Shown: positions 6,279 to 13,620 of the stretch, piece after piece
How the letters are laid out: each line of letters opens with the position of its first letter
Numbering within the stretch: the first letter of the stretch is position 1
From: Comamonas sp.
Lineage (GTDB): Bacteria > Pseudomonadota > Gammaproteobacteria > Burkholderiales > Burkholderiaceae_C
Assembly: GCA_018384835.1 (NCBI GenBank)
Contig: JAHAYB010000493.1
Span: forward strand, 1 to 14,720
DNA length: 14,720 nucleotides
Reading direction: 5' to 3'
The notes under the pieces: generated by a model
Database searches by the model: none
Told to the model about the DNA's origin: nothing
Seen by the model: only the letters and a program-made list of their open reading frames with translations
Made by a program: the position numbers and the translations under genes

Positions 6279-7343
6279 TTACTGCGCTTCTACGGCTGGC
6301 AAAAAGCTGGCCAGCTCAGGCGGTAGGGCTGCTTCCAAGCGCATAGCCTCCCCCGTCACGGGGTGAACAAAGTCCAAGCGCCAAGCATGAAGAAACATGC
6401 GCGACAAGCCCTGCTTGGGCAGGCGCTTGTTCAAGGCGAAGTCGCCATATTTATCGTCACCCACAATGCCATGCCCTTGGCTGGCGAGGTGAACGCGAAT
6501 CTGGTGGGTGCGCCCGGTTTGAATGGTGACTTCCAGCAAGCTCATGGCGGGCAAGCCCTGCACATGCCGCGCAGGCCATTGCTGGCGCAGCTGTACCAGG
6601 GTGATGGCGCTCATGGCATCGGGGTCGTCGGTGGTGGTAGTGCGCACGCGCCGCTCGCCGTTGGGCAGCAGGTATTTGTGCAGCGGGGTGTGAATGCGCT
6701 GCTGCTGCGCAGGCCAAGCGCCCGCAACCAGTGCCAGATAGGTTTTGCCGGTGGCTCTTTGGCGAAACTGGTCTTGCAGGTGCTTGAGCGCCGAGCGCTT
6801 CTTGGCCACCAGCAAGATGCCCGAAGTCTCGCGGTCTAGGCGATGCACCAGCTCCAAAAACACGGCCTGCGGGCGGGCGCGGCGCAGTTGCTCAATTACG
6901 CCAAAGCTCAGACCGCTGCCGCCATGCACGGCCACGCCAGCGGGTTTGTCGATGGCCAAAATCGCCTCATCTTCAAACAGAATGGGGAACTGCCGCGCTG
7001 GCGCATGGTTGCTGGGCGTGGCCTTATCGGGTGTATTGGGGCTGCTGCTTTGCGCCACCCGCACGGGCGGCAGGCGCACGGTATCGCCCTCCTGCACGCG
7101 GGTATCGGCGCTGCAACGGCCTTTGTTGATGCGCACCTCACCGCTGCGGATGATGCGGTACAGGTGGGTTTTGGGAACGCCCTTTAAGTGGCGCATCAGG
7201 TAGTTGTCTAGCCGCTGGCCGGCCTCTTCTGCGCCAACGTGCAGCCAGCGCACTTGCGCCGAGGCAGTACCGGCGTTGGCAGCAGTGGCAGCAGTGGTAT
7301 TTGCCCTTGGGGTGGGGGGCTTGCCCTCTATAATATGGTTCAC
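6279..7343 (-). CDS. rluC: 23S rRNA pseudouridine synthase RluC
   Basis: Converts specific uridines of 23S rRNA to pseudouridine (955, 2504 and 2580 in Escherichia coli). The 354-residue protein has a low-complexity N-terminal tail (1-30), an S4 RNA-binding domain (about 32-95, with GQRLDNYLMRHLKGVPK) and the RsuA/RluA catalytic domain (about 118-345). Catalytic Asp170 lies in HRLDRETSG, and QTGRTHQIRVHL (275-286) is the other family signature. The start shown is a GTG at 7343-7341 without a strong ribosome-binding site. No ATG occurs before residue 50, inside the S4 domain, so the true N-terminus is uncertain. The gene is divergent from rne, which is its usual neighbour in Burkholderiales, and lies upstream of the HAD phosphatase gene. 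The related RluD was considered, but the rne context favours RluC. Confidence 0.92.
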   Translation of the reverse strand: MNHIIEGKPPTPRANTTAATAANAGTASAQVRWLHVGAEEAGQRLDNYLMRHLKGVPKTHLYRIIRSGEVRINKGRCSADTRVQEGDTVRLPPVRVAQSSSPNTPDKATPSNHAPARQFPILFEDEAILAIDKPAGVAVHGGSGLSFGVIEQLRRARPQAVFLELVHRLDRETSGILLVAKKRSALKHLQDQFRQRATGKTYLALVAGAWPAQQQRIHTPLHKYLLPNGERRVRTTTTDDPDAMSAITLVQLRQQWPARHVQGLPAMSLLEVTIQTGRTHQIRVHLASQGHGIVGDDKYGDFALNKRLPKQGLSRMFLHAWRLDFVHPVTGEAMRLEAALPPELASFLPAVEAQ

Positions 7344-7513
7344 CTGTGCTTGAGTATTTGTAAATGGTTGATTTTTATGGATTTTAGTCCATACGCCATC
7401 TCCCCAAGCGCAGGCCGGTTGATACCGCTGATGTACCCGCCTTGGTGCTTAATGGATTTTTGCTGAGAGGGTCATCGCTCTGGTATTGCAATACGCTGAA
7501 TGGAATTTTTCAG

Positions 7514-7538
7514 CCGTTGGCTCAAGGCCAGCGGTTTT
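7514..7538 (+). terminator. intrinsic-terminator-like hairpin in the rne upstream region
   Basis: CCGTTGGC (7514-7521) pairs with GCCAGCGG (7527-7534): 8 bp with one U-G pair and a 5-nt loop, followed directly by TTTT (7535-7538). Only the plus strand gives a U-tract. A plus-strand transcript starting between about 7340 and 7500 could stop here, about 520 bp before rne. Confidence 0.45.
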
Positions 7539-7596
7539 AATCTCGCACGAACTGAGGTATGTGGCTTTTTCTACTCTGGCTTTTGACTTGGATGCA

Positions 7597-7616
7597 GCAA
7601 GCGCAAAACCGCTTGC
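7597..7616. repeat. 7-bp hairpin GCAAGCG / CGCTTGC
   Basis: A perfect 7-bp stem with loop CAAAAC in the rluC-rne gap. The GCAAGC/GCTTGC core also appears in the hairpin at 3747-3761. No U-tract on either strand. Confidence 0.35.
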
Positions 7617-7847
7617 GCTGCAACCGAGTGGGTGCGCACCTTGCAAAAAAATGGCAGCCGCTGCCACTTGCAAGCGCTACGCATCCAAGCCTGCTGCTGG
7701 TGCAGCGCCACTGCCTTGACCCCAGCCCCCCGCCTTTGCTCTTACCCCGGTTTGCGCTGCCCGCCAGCACAGGCCGGTTAGGGCTTTAAGGGCAATGGCC
7801 GCGCCGCGCTGCTGCTAGCGCATGTTGCGCCCAGTTGGTAGTTGGTA

Positions 7848-7878
7848 GCGCTCACTGCCTGATTGGCAGAGGTAGCGC
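7848..7878 (+). promoter_or_regulatory. two-step stem-loop in the putative rne leader
   Basis: GCGCT (7848-7852) pairs with AGCGC (7874-7878) and, after an internal loop, CTGCC (7855-7859) pairs with GGCAG (7865-7869) around TGATT. It is placed like the leader hairpins through which E. coli RNase E cuts its own mRNA, but sequence similarity to those is not claimed. Confidence 0.3.
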
Positions 7879-8043
7879 AGGGGCTAACGTGCTGTTGTGT
7901 CGTTCTCCTTTCATCGGTATTGCAATGCTCATGGCTTGGCAGGTATCGCCGTGCTCGTTGTCTTTGTAAATAATTCTCCAAAGGCAGTTGGCTCAGGCAG
8001 GCAGAGCTTGCCGTCCACCGCCAGTCTGCCCTATTGCCAAGAA

Positions 8044-8050
8044 AAGGAAG
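8044..8050 (+). promoter_or_regulatory. ribosome-binding site deciding the rne start
   Basis: AAGGAAG lies 6 nt before the ATG at 8057. This supports [15 protein letters not shown] as the N-terminus rather than the in-frame start at 7988, which would add 23 residues unlike the family. Confidence 0.8.
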
Positions 8051-8056
8051 CGCATC

Positions 8057-11000
8057 ATGAAACGGATGCTCATTAACGCCACCCAAGCTGAAGAACGCCG
8101 CCTGGCGATTGTCGATGGCCAAAAACTGCTGGACTATGAAGTCGAAATCGAGGGGCGCGAGCAGCGCAAGGGTAATATCTACAAAGCGGTAGTCACCCGC
8201 ATTGAGCCTTCGCTAGAAGCCTGCTTTGTCGATTACGGCGAAGAGCGCCATGGCTTTTTGCCCTTCAAAGAAATCTCCAAACAATACTTTGTTGAGGGCA
8301 TCGCCCCCAGCCAAGCACGCATTAACGAAGCCATCAAAGAAGGGCAAGAGCTGATTGTTCAGGTGGAAAAAGAAGAGCGCGGCAACAAAGGCGCAGCGCT
8401 TACCACCTTTATCAGCCTGGCCGGGCGCTACGTGGTGCTCATGCCCAACAACCCACGCGGTGGCGGAGTGAGCCGCCGCATTGAGGGCGAAGACCGCGCC
8501 GAGCTTAAAGAAGCCATGGACCAGCTCGACTACCCCAAGGGCATGAGCATCATTGCCCGCACCGCCGGCATTGGCCGCAGCGCCCCAGAGCTGCAATGGG
8601 ATTTGGACTACCTGCTCAAACTCTGGGACGCGGTGGAAGGCGCAGCCCACGCGGGCAAAGGTGCGTTCTTGATTTACCAAGAATCGAGCCTCGTTATTCG
8701 CGCTATCCGCGACTATTTCAACCACGACATTGGCGACATCCTGATTGACACGGACGACATCTTTGAGCAAGCGCAGCAATTCATGCAGCACGTCATGCCC
8801 GAATACGCCAACCGCGTCAAACGCTACCGCGACGACGCGCCGCTGTTCTCGCGCTTTCAAATCGAGCACCAAATCGAATCGGCCTACTCGCGCACCGTCA
8901 CCCTGCCCTCAGGCGGGGCAATTGTGATTGACCATACCGAAGCGTTAGTCAGTGTGGACGTGAACTCGGCACGCGCCATCAAGGGCGGCGACATCGAAGA
9001 AACCGCCACCCGCACCAACCTGGAAGCCGCTGACGAAGTGGCTCGCCAAATGCGCCTGCGCGACCTAGGCGGCCTAGTGGTGATTGACTTCATCGACATG
9101 GACGAGCAGAAAAACCGCCGCGAAGTAGAAAACCGCCTGCGCGACGCGCTGCGCCAAGACCGCGCCCGCGTGCAGTTTGGCGCTATCAGCAAATTTGGCC
9201 TGCTGGAGATGAGCCGCCAGCGCCTCAAACCTGCCCTGAGCGAAGGCGCATCCACCCCCTGCCCACGCTGCGGCGGTGCAGGCCATATCCGCGACACGGA
9301 AAGCTCGGCGCTGCAAATTCTGCGCATCATTCAAGAAGAGTCCATGAAGGACAACACCGCCGCCGTGCATTGCCAAGTGCCGGTCGAGGTCGCCAGCTTC
9401 CTGCTCAACGAAAAGCGTGCTGAGATTTCTAAAATCGAGCTCAAGCAGCGCGTCTCGGTGCTCATGGTTCCCCACAAAGGGCTGGAAACCCCGCACTACC
9501 GCCTAGAGCGCCTCAAACACGACGACCCACGCCTAGAAACCATGGATGCCAGCTACCAACTGGCCGAAGAGGTGGAGGAAGACACCCGCGTCACCCGCCG
9601 CTCGCAAGAGCCGACCAACAGGCAAACCCCCGTCATCAAAGGCGTGTTGCCCGATACCCCACCGGCTCCCCAGCCACAGCCCCGTTCGCAAACCGGCAGT
9701 AGTAACCCGCGCTCTGCGTCGGCCGCTGCTTCTGCGCCTCCTCAGCCGCCGGTGGTGCAAGAGCAAGGTTTTTTCTCTTGGCTCAAAAGCCTATTTGGAT
9801 TTGGCCCAGCGCCGGCTCCTATGCCCGCCCCCACGCCTGCCGCCCCCAGCGCCAGCCCACGCGAAGGGCGACGCAACGAACCACGCCGCCGTTCCACAGA
9901 GCGCGGCGAGCGCAATGAGCGCAATGGCACACGCCGCAACGAACGCAGCGAGCGCAATGACCGTAACGAGCGTAATGACCGCAGCTATGACAGCCGCAAC
10001 CAGCGCGACCGCGACCCACGCGAAGGCCGTGACAACCGTGAGTACCGCGAACAGCGCGAACAACGTGAACAGCGTGACTACCGCCAGCGCGAACAACGCC
10101 AAGCACAGCGCTACCACGATACCAATACGCAAGAGCAGGACTATCACCCCCCGCCCCAAGAGCGCATGGAATCCCCAGAACAGCGCCCCAAGCGCGAGCG
10201 CAACGGCAGCGAACGGGTAGAGCGCTACGAGCAGCGCAACCAAGAGCCTCGCCGCGAGCGCAGCCCCCGCCCGCAGGAAGTGCCCAGCACCCCCGCCCCC
10301 ACCCCAGTGGATAGTGAAAGTGCCATCGTCACGGCCCTAGCAAGCAGCGTTAGCAGCTCCACAAGTCCTGCACCTGCACTTGCACCTGCGCCTGATGCGC
10401 AATACCCCCACAGCCCGGAGCAGGGCGACCACGGCGACCACGGTGTCGCCCCCACCAGCACGGCCACCCCCGCCAGCAGCGAAACGGAAGAAGCGCCGCG
10501 CAATGGCCGCCGCTCCCGCGACCGCTATGGCCGTGACCGCCGCAACGGCCAACGCCCCGAGCGCCAGTACACCCCGTACCACCAGCCCCAGCCAGGCTTT
10601 ACCGCTGAAGGCCAAGACGCAGCCGACCTCACACCCATAGAAATCGTGCTACCCGCACCTTTGGATGATGAAGACAGCCGCCCCGCAGCCACCGCAGCCC
10701 CCAGCCGCCGCAGCTACTTTGCCGATGTTCTCCCCGCTGTGCCAAATGAGGTAGCGCCCGTACAGAGCAGCGATAGCAGCTCCGCCGCTGAGGCCGCAGC
10801 CGCAGCGCCACAAACCGCTGTAGAAGCCCCGGCTGTAGCACAAGCCAGCCAGGAAGAGCGCCCAGAAGATGCAGCCCCACCAGCAGCAGAAGCAACTACC
10901 CCACAGCCACCAGTGGCTGCCGAGCAGCCCGCCTTTGCCCTGCCCGTCGAGAGCCTGCAAGCCCTGGCCGCACAGGCTGGCCTGCAATGGGTGCAGTCTG

Positions 11001-11203
11001 ATGCTGACAAAGTTGTCGCCGTGCAAGCCGCTATCGCTGCCGAGCCAGCCCCCGTCCACATCCCCCGCGAGCGCCCCGCGCCCGTCGTCATGGATGAAGG
11101 TCCCCTGGTACTGGTAGAGACGCGCAAAGACCTAGGTAACTTGGTACTGCCCTTCGAGCAAGCACCAGCACCAGTACCAGTACCAGAGCGCCAAGAAGGC
11201 TAA
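8057..11203 (+). CDS. rne: ribonuclease E
   Basis: Essential endoribonuclease that starts mRNA decay and matures rRNA and tRNA; it acts as a membrane-associated tetramer and degradosome scaffold. It has 1048 residues. The catalytic half holds the S1 domain (about 37-120), metal ligands Asp301 (SVDVNSAR) and Asp344 (VIDFIDM), and the zinc-link CPRC (Cys402, Cys405). Each lies two residues before its E. coli equivalent (303, 346, 404, 407). [12 protein letters not shown] (571-582) fits the amphipathic membrane-anchor segment near E. coli 568-582. The C-terminal half is disordered. It has an Arg-rich block (about 605-735) with RNER/RNDR units and REQ repeats from Arg664, probably for RNA binding, then Pro/Ala/Glu-rich sequence. 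It ends in an ordered-looking LVLVETR tail followed by AP/VP repeats. yaaA and queF follow on the same strand. Confidence 0.97.
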   Translation: MKRMLINATQAEERRLAIVDGQKLLDYEVEIEGREQRKGNIYKAVVTRIEPSLEACFVDYGEERHGFLPFKEISKQYFVEGIAPSQARINEAIKEGQELIVQVEKEERGNKGAALTTFISLAGRYVVLMPNNPRGGGVSRRIEGEDRAELKEAMDQLDYPKGMSIIARTAGIGRSAPELQWDLDYLLKLWDAVEGAAHAGKGAFLIYQESSLVIRAIRDYFNHDIGDILIDTDDIFEQAQQFMQHVMPEYANRVKRYRDDAPLFSRFQIEHQIESAYSRTVTLPSGGAIVIDHTEALVSVDVNSARAIKGGDIEETATRTNLEAADEVARQMRLRDLGGLVVIDFIDMDEQKNRREVENRLRDALRQDRARVQFGAISKFGLLEMSRQRLKPALSEGASTPCPRCGGAGHIRDTESSALQILRIIQEESMKDNTAAVHCQVPVEVASFLLNEKRAEISKIELKQRVSVLMVPHKGLETPHYRLERLKHDDPRLETMDASYQLAEEVEEDTRVTRRSQEPTNRQTPVIKGVLPDTPPAPQPQPRSQTGSSNPRSASAAASAPPQPPVVQEQGFFSWLKSLFGFGPAPAPMPAPTPAAPSASPREGRRNEPRRRSTERGERNERNGTRRNERSERNDRNERNDRSYDSRNQRDRDPREGRDNREYREQREQREQRDYRQREQRQAQRYHDTNTQEQDYHPPPQERMESPEQRPKRERNGSERVERYEQRNQEPRRERSPRPQEVPSTPAPTPVDSESAIVTALASSVSSSTSPAPALAPAPDAQYPHSPEQGDHGDHGVAPTSTATPASSETEEAPRNGRRSRDRYGRDRRNGQRPERQYTPYHQPQPGFTAEGQDAADLTPIEIVLPAPLDDEDSRPAATAAPSRRSYFADVLPAVPNEVAPVQSSDSSSAAEAAAAAPQTAVEAPAVAQASQEERPEDAAPPAAEATTPQPPVAAEQPAFALPVESLQALAAQAGLQWVQSDADKVVAVQAAIAAEPAPVHIPRERPAPVVMDEGPLVLVETRKDLGNLVLPFEQAPAPVPVPERQEG
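11163..11186. repeat. rne: 6-bp tandem repeats at the end of rne
   Basis: Four in-frame hexamers, CACCAG twice then TACCAG twice, encode Ala-Pro/Val-Pro pairs near the RNase E C-terminus. Being hexameric, gains or losses would keep the reading frame. Confidence 0.6.
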
Positions 11204-11215
11204 ACGTCAGCCACG

Positions 11216-11284
11216 CCAACACCCCTGCTGCTGCAACAGCAACAGCAATTGCAATTGCAATTGCAACCGCAGCGGGGGTGTTGG
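11216..11284. repeat. long hairpin with internal 20-bp palindrome between rne and yaaA
   Basis: The left arm 11216-11231 (CCAACACCCCTGCTGC) pairs along its whole length with 11269-11284: 16 bp with one G-U pair. The 37-nt loop holds a perfect 20-bp palindrome at 11245-11264 built from three GCAATT units and a final GC. The hairpin starts 12 nt after the rne stop and ends 6 nt before the yaaA ribosome-binding site. Neither strand has a U-tract after it, so it is not a standard intrinsic terminator. It may stabilise the rne 3' end, be a processing site, or control yaaA translation. Confidence 0.6.
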
Positions 11285-11306
11285 GCTATTGGAGGATTGC
11301 ACCGCC

Positions 11307-12095
11307 ATGTTGTTTCTACTCTCGCCCGCCAAGTCGCTGGACTACAAAAGCCCCCTGCCCCCAGATGTTGCCGCGCTGGCGCACAGCCTGCCCGCCTTCA
11401 TCCCCCAATCTGCTGAACTGATAGCGCTGCTGCGCCAGCTTGCCCCGCAAGACCTGGCCAAGCTGATGGGCATTAGCGACAAACTCGCCCAGCTCAACGC
11501 TGCCCGCAATGCCGCCTGGAGCACCGACTTCAGCGCCGACAACGCCCGTGCTGCCCTGTTCGCCTTTAATGGCGATGTCTATGAAGGGCTGGATGCCTAC
11601 CGCCTGAATGCCCAACAAGTCACCTGGGCGAACGAGCACCTCATCATGCTCAGTGGCCTGTACGGTGTGCTGCGCCCCCTGGACTGGATGCAGCCCTACC
11701 GCCTGGAAATGGGCAGCAAACTGGCAAACCCACTGGGCAGCAACCTCTACGCCTACTGGGGCAGCCGCATTGCGGACTACCTCAACCAACGCCAGCAGGA
11801 CGATAGCCAGCCGGTAGTCATCAACCTCGCCTCGCAAGAGTATTTCAAGGCTGTGGATACCCGCATCCTCCGCGCCCCAGTGGTCGAATGCGGCTTTCAA
11901 GACTACAAGAACGGCGCTTACAAAATCATCAGCTTCTACGCCAAACGCGCACGCGGGCTAATGGCACGCTGGGCGATTGAACAACAAGCCAGCCGCCCCC
12001 AAGACCTGCAAGACTTCAACCTGGAAGGCTATGCCTACGCCAGCGCCGCCTCCACCGCCCAGCGCCTGGTGTTTCAGCGCCAACAAGCCGCCTAA
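11307..12095 (+). CDS. yaaA: peroxide stress protein YaaA (UPF0246/DUF328)
   Basis: In E. coli YaaA lowers intracellular free iron during hydrogen peroxide stress and so limits Fenton damage; the fold binds DNA. The protein has 262 residues from the ATG at 11307 (E. coli about 258). This start is chosen because GGAGGA lies at 11291-11296 and because the family begins [13 protein letters not shown], as here. A TTG six codons upstream overlaps that site. Other recognisable blocks are [41 protein letters not shown] and [17 protein letters not shown] near the C-terminus. No residues typical of the family appear missing. It lies 103 bp after rne behind a strong hairpin and 22 bp before queF, so it probably shares a transcript with queF. 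No OxyR site was recognised. Confidence 0.93.
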   Translation: MLFLLSPAKSLDYKSPLPPDVAALAHSLPAFIPQSAELIALLRQLAPQDLAKLMGISDKLAQLNAARNAAWSTDFSADNARAALFAFNGDVYEGLDAYRLNAQQVTWANEHLIMLSGLYGVLRPLDWMQPYRLEMGSKLANPLGSNLYAYWGSRIADYLNQRQQDDSQPVVINLASQEYFKAVDTRILRAPVVECGFQDYKNGAYKIISFYAKRARGLMARWAIEQQASRPQDLQDFNLEGYAYASAASTAQRLVFQRQQAA

Positions 12096-12117
12096 TGCGG
12101 TAAAGAACCATGTGACT

Positions 12118-12969
12118 ATGCACAGCCCCGAACAATCCACCCTAGGCAAAAGCGTTGCCTACGCCGACCAATACGACCCCAGTCTGCTCTACCCCCTGCC
12201 CCGCGCCCCGCAGCGCAGCACTTTAGGGCTGGCCGAAGGCGCAGCACTGCCATTTTTTGGTGCAGATCTGTGGACGGGCTACGAACTGTCTTGGCTCAAT
12301 CAGCGCGGCAAGCCGCAAGTGGCGCTGCTGCAAGCCACCATCCCCTGCGAAACCCCCTGCTTGGTAGAGAGCAAATCCTTCAAGCTCTACCTCAACAGCT
12401 TTAACAACAGCCGCTTTGACGACAGCCAAGCCGTACTCGAACACCTGCGCCGCGACCTCAGCGCCTGCGCTTGGCACGGTGCGGCACACAGCGCCAGCAT
12501 CGGCCTGCGTCTGGTACTGCCGGAAGACTTTGACCAGCAGCCCCTGCAAGAACTCAGCGGCCTGAACCTGGACCGCCTAGACATTGAATGCCAGCACTAC
12601 CAGCCCGCCCCCGAGCTACTACGTGCCAATCATGATGAGCCGCCCGTGACCGAAGTGCTTACCAGCCGCCTGCTGAAAAGCAACTGCCTGGTGACCGGCC
12701 AGCCGGATTGGGGCAGCGTGCAAATCAGCTACACCGGCGCACAAATTGACCAAGAGCGGCTGCTGCAATACATCATCAGCTTTCGCAACCACAACGAATT
12801 TCACGAGCATTGCGTAGAGCGCATCTTTACCGACATCTGGCAGCGCTGCCGCCCGCTCAAACTCAGCGTCTATGCCCGTTACACCCGACGCGGTGGGCTG
12901 GATATCAACCCTCTGCGCACCAGCCACCCTCTGGCCATGCCGCCCACCGTGCGCACAGCGCGGCAGTAG
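12118..12969 (+). CDS. queF: NADPH-dependent 7-cyano-7-deazaguanine (preQ0) reductase QueF
   Basis: Reduces the nitrile of preQ0 to the amine preQ1, a cytoplasmic step of queuosine biosynthesis; queuosine is then placed in the tRNA anticodon wobble position. The 283-residue length fits the long, E. coli-type two-half QueF (282). [13 protein letters not shown] is the family motif. Cys190 in CLVTGQPDW forms the thioimide with substrate and Asp197 is the proton donor. HEHCVERI supplies His229 and Glu230. These numbers equal the E. coli ones when counted from the ATG at 12118, which supports that start. The ribosome-binding site is weak (AAAGAA), and a GTG at 12112 is an alternative. It lies 22 bp after yaaA. 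Other queuosine genes are not in the window. Confidence 0.95.
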   Translation: MHSPEQSTLGKSVAYADQYDPSLLYPLPRAPQRSTLGLAEGAALPFFGADLWTGYELSWLNQRGKPQVALLQATIPCETPCLVESKSFKLYLNSFNNSRFDDSQAVLEHLRRDLSACAWHGAAHSASIGLRLVLPEDFDQQPLQELSGLNLDRLDIECQHYQPAPELLRANHDEPPVTEVLTSRLLKSNCLVTGQPDWGSVQISYTGAQIDQERLLQYIISFRNHNEFHEHCVERIFTDIWQRCRPLKLSVYARYTRRGGLDINPLRTSHPLAMPPTVRTARQ

Positions 12970-12986
12970 GTAGGGCAATAGCAAGA

Positions 12987-13045
12987 GGGGTGGGCGGGGC
13001 GGCGGGCAGTACAACTTGGCTGCACTAGCGCCCCCTTATGCCCCC
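12987..13045. other. G-run / C-run element between convergent queF and lrp
   Basis: Four G-runs of 3-4 lie within 20 nt (12987-13006), and C-runs follow at 13030-13042. The G-rich half could fold as a quadruplex on the plus strand, or it could pair with the C-runs as a GC-rich hairpin at the meeting point of two convergent genes. No U-tract is present. Confidence 0.35.
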
Positions 13046-13501
13046 CTACACCGGCAACACCCCATCGCCCTTCACCTCGCGCAGCACGATGCTGGAGCGC
13101 ACATGCGCCACGCCGGGCAGCTTGAATAAATGGCCTAGCAGCAGTTGCTCATACTGCTCAATGTCCGCCGCCAGCACGGTCAGCACATAGTCGGCCTGGC
13201 CGGTGGTGGAATAGCAGCGCACAATTTGCGGGGTGGCGGCCACGGCGGCCTCAAAGGCGGCCACGCTGTGGTCGGTGTGGCGCTCTAGGTTGACTTCGGC
13301 CATCACCATCAGTTGTAGGCCGGCTTTTTTTCTGTCCACGCGCACCGTGTAGCCGGTGATGATGCCGCGTGCCTCCAGGTCTTTGACCCGCTTCCAGCAA
13401 GGGGTGGTGGACAAGCCCACCCGCTCGGACAGTTGCTGCACCGTCAGGCGCGAATCTTCTTGCAACGCCTGGAGGATTTTTCTGCTGTAAATATCATCCA
13501 T
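13046..13501 (-). CDS. Lrp/AsnC family transcriptional regulator
   Basis: Feast/famine type DNA-binding regulator that senses amino acids. The protein has 151 residues from the ATG at 13501, preceded by AAAGG about 10 nt upstream; a TTG two codons earlier is possible. The helix-turn-helix is at about 18-42 (LTVQQLSERVGLSTTPCWKR), followed by the RAM ligand/oligomerisation domain (about 65-145, with CYSTTGQADYVLTVLA). This length and layout are standard for the family. It is divergent from an indolepyruvate ferredoxin oxidoreductase gene with a 119-bp AT-rich gap, and such neighbours are commonly the regulated target. Control by aromatic or branched-chain amino acids is therefore inferred. It converges on queF and is unlikely to be related to it in function. 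Confidence 0.93.
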   Translation of the reverse strand: MDDIYSRKILQALQEDSRLTVQQLSERVGLSTTPCWKRVKDLEARGIITGYTVRVDRKKAGLQLMVMAEVNLERHTDHSVAAFEAAVAATPQIVRCYSTTGQADYVLTVLAADIEQYEQLLLGHLFKLPGVAHVRSSIVLREVKGDGVLPV

Positions 13502-13521
13502 ACTCAAAAAACCTTTATTTG

Positions 13522-13536
13522 AAGAATAATTTTCTC
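13522..13536. promoter_or_regulatory. candidate Lrp-type operator
   Basis: AAGAATAATTTTCTC agrees at 12 of 15 positions with the E. coli Lrp consensus YAGHAWATTWTDCTR and is nearly palindromic. It lies in the AT-rich gap 21 bp from the regulator's own ATG, suitable for autoregulation and for control of the divergent gene. Confidence 0.4.
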
Positions 13537-13542
13537 AAAAAT

Positions 13543-13572
13543 TTGAATTTACGCCAAAAATAATAATATATT
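13543..13572 (+). promoter_or_regulatory. candidate promoter of the Ior-family gene
   Basis: TTGAAT (13543-13548) and TATATT (13567-13572) are separated by 18 bp and would give a start near 13580. The candidate rests on spacing and resemblance to sigma-70 hexamers in a very AT-rich stretch, where chance matches are common. Confidence 0.35.
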
Positions 13573-13593
13573 TTCCCAGATAGGCGCATACCA

Positions 13594-13614
13594 TTTCCAA
13601 AATTGATTTGGAGA
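13594..13614 (+). promoter_or_regulatory. hairpin covering the ribosome-binding site of the Ior-family gene
   Basis: TTTCCAAA (13594-13601) can pair with TTTGGAGA (13607-13614): 8 bp with one U-G pair around ATTGA. The right arm contains the whole GGAGA Shine-Dalgarno (13610-13614), 6 nt before the ATG. Folding would hide it from the ribosome. Confidence 0.4.
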
Positions 13615-13620
13615 CTTGTT

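Larger units (their letters stand above)
7344..8056. other. 713-bp non-coding region between divergent rluC and rne
   Basis: No open frame here has a family resemblance or a credible ribosome-binding site. A TATAAT hexamer (7329-7334, +) lies just inside the rluC start. Inside the region are a palindrome GTATTGCAATAC (7483-7494) with a partial copy at 7917-7926, a terminator-like hairpin (7514-7538), hairpins at 7597-7616, 7693-7706 and 7848-7878, and a tandem AGTTGGT pair just before the last. In enterobacteria rne has a long structured 5' leader used for autoregulation. A long leader is plausible here but unproven. Confidence 0.5.

Noticed and set aside
6363..7203. Plus-strand open frames over rluC (158, 152 and 114 residues)
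   Set aside because: They overlap the clear rluC coding sequence and show no protein-like motifs.
7455..7500. TPP-riboswitch-like fragment (GGTGC, CTGAGA and CTGGTA pieces in order)
   Set aside because: The ACCTGA core and a closing P1 stem are absent, and the downstream gene (rne) has no thiamine role; likely a chance resemblance.
7486..7789. Small plus- and minus-strand open frames in the rluC-rne gap (74-77 residues)
   Set aside because: No ribosome-binding sites, no familiar motifs, and they run across the terminator-like and other hairpins.
7988..8056. Upstream in-frame start for rne
   Set aside because: The extra 23 residues do not resemble RNase E N-termini, while the ATG at 8057 has a good AAGGAAG and aligns catalytic residues at a constant offset of two from E. 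coli.
8213..8872. Minus-strand 219-residue open frame opposite the rne catalytic domain
   Set aside because: Shadow frame of a high-GC, highly conserved gene; no recognisable motif.
9791..10243. Minus-strand 150-residue hydrophobic open frame opposite rne
   Set aside because: It is the reverse reading of Arg/Glu-rich codon repeats in rne, which automatically gives Ala/Leu/Val-rich peptides; no ribosome-binding site or family match.
11977..12117. Long N-terminal extension of queF overlapping yaaA
   Set aside because: The extension is a shadow of yaaA in another frame; starting at 12118 puts Cys190, Asp197 and Glu230 at the exact E. coli positions.
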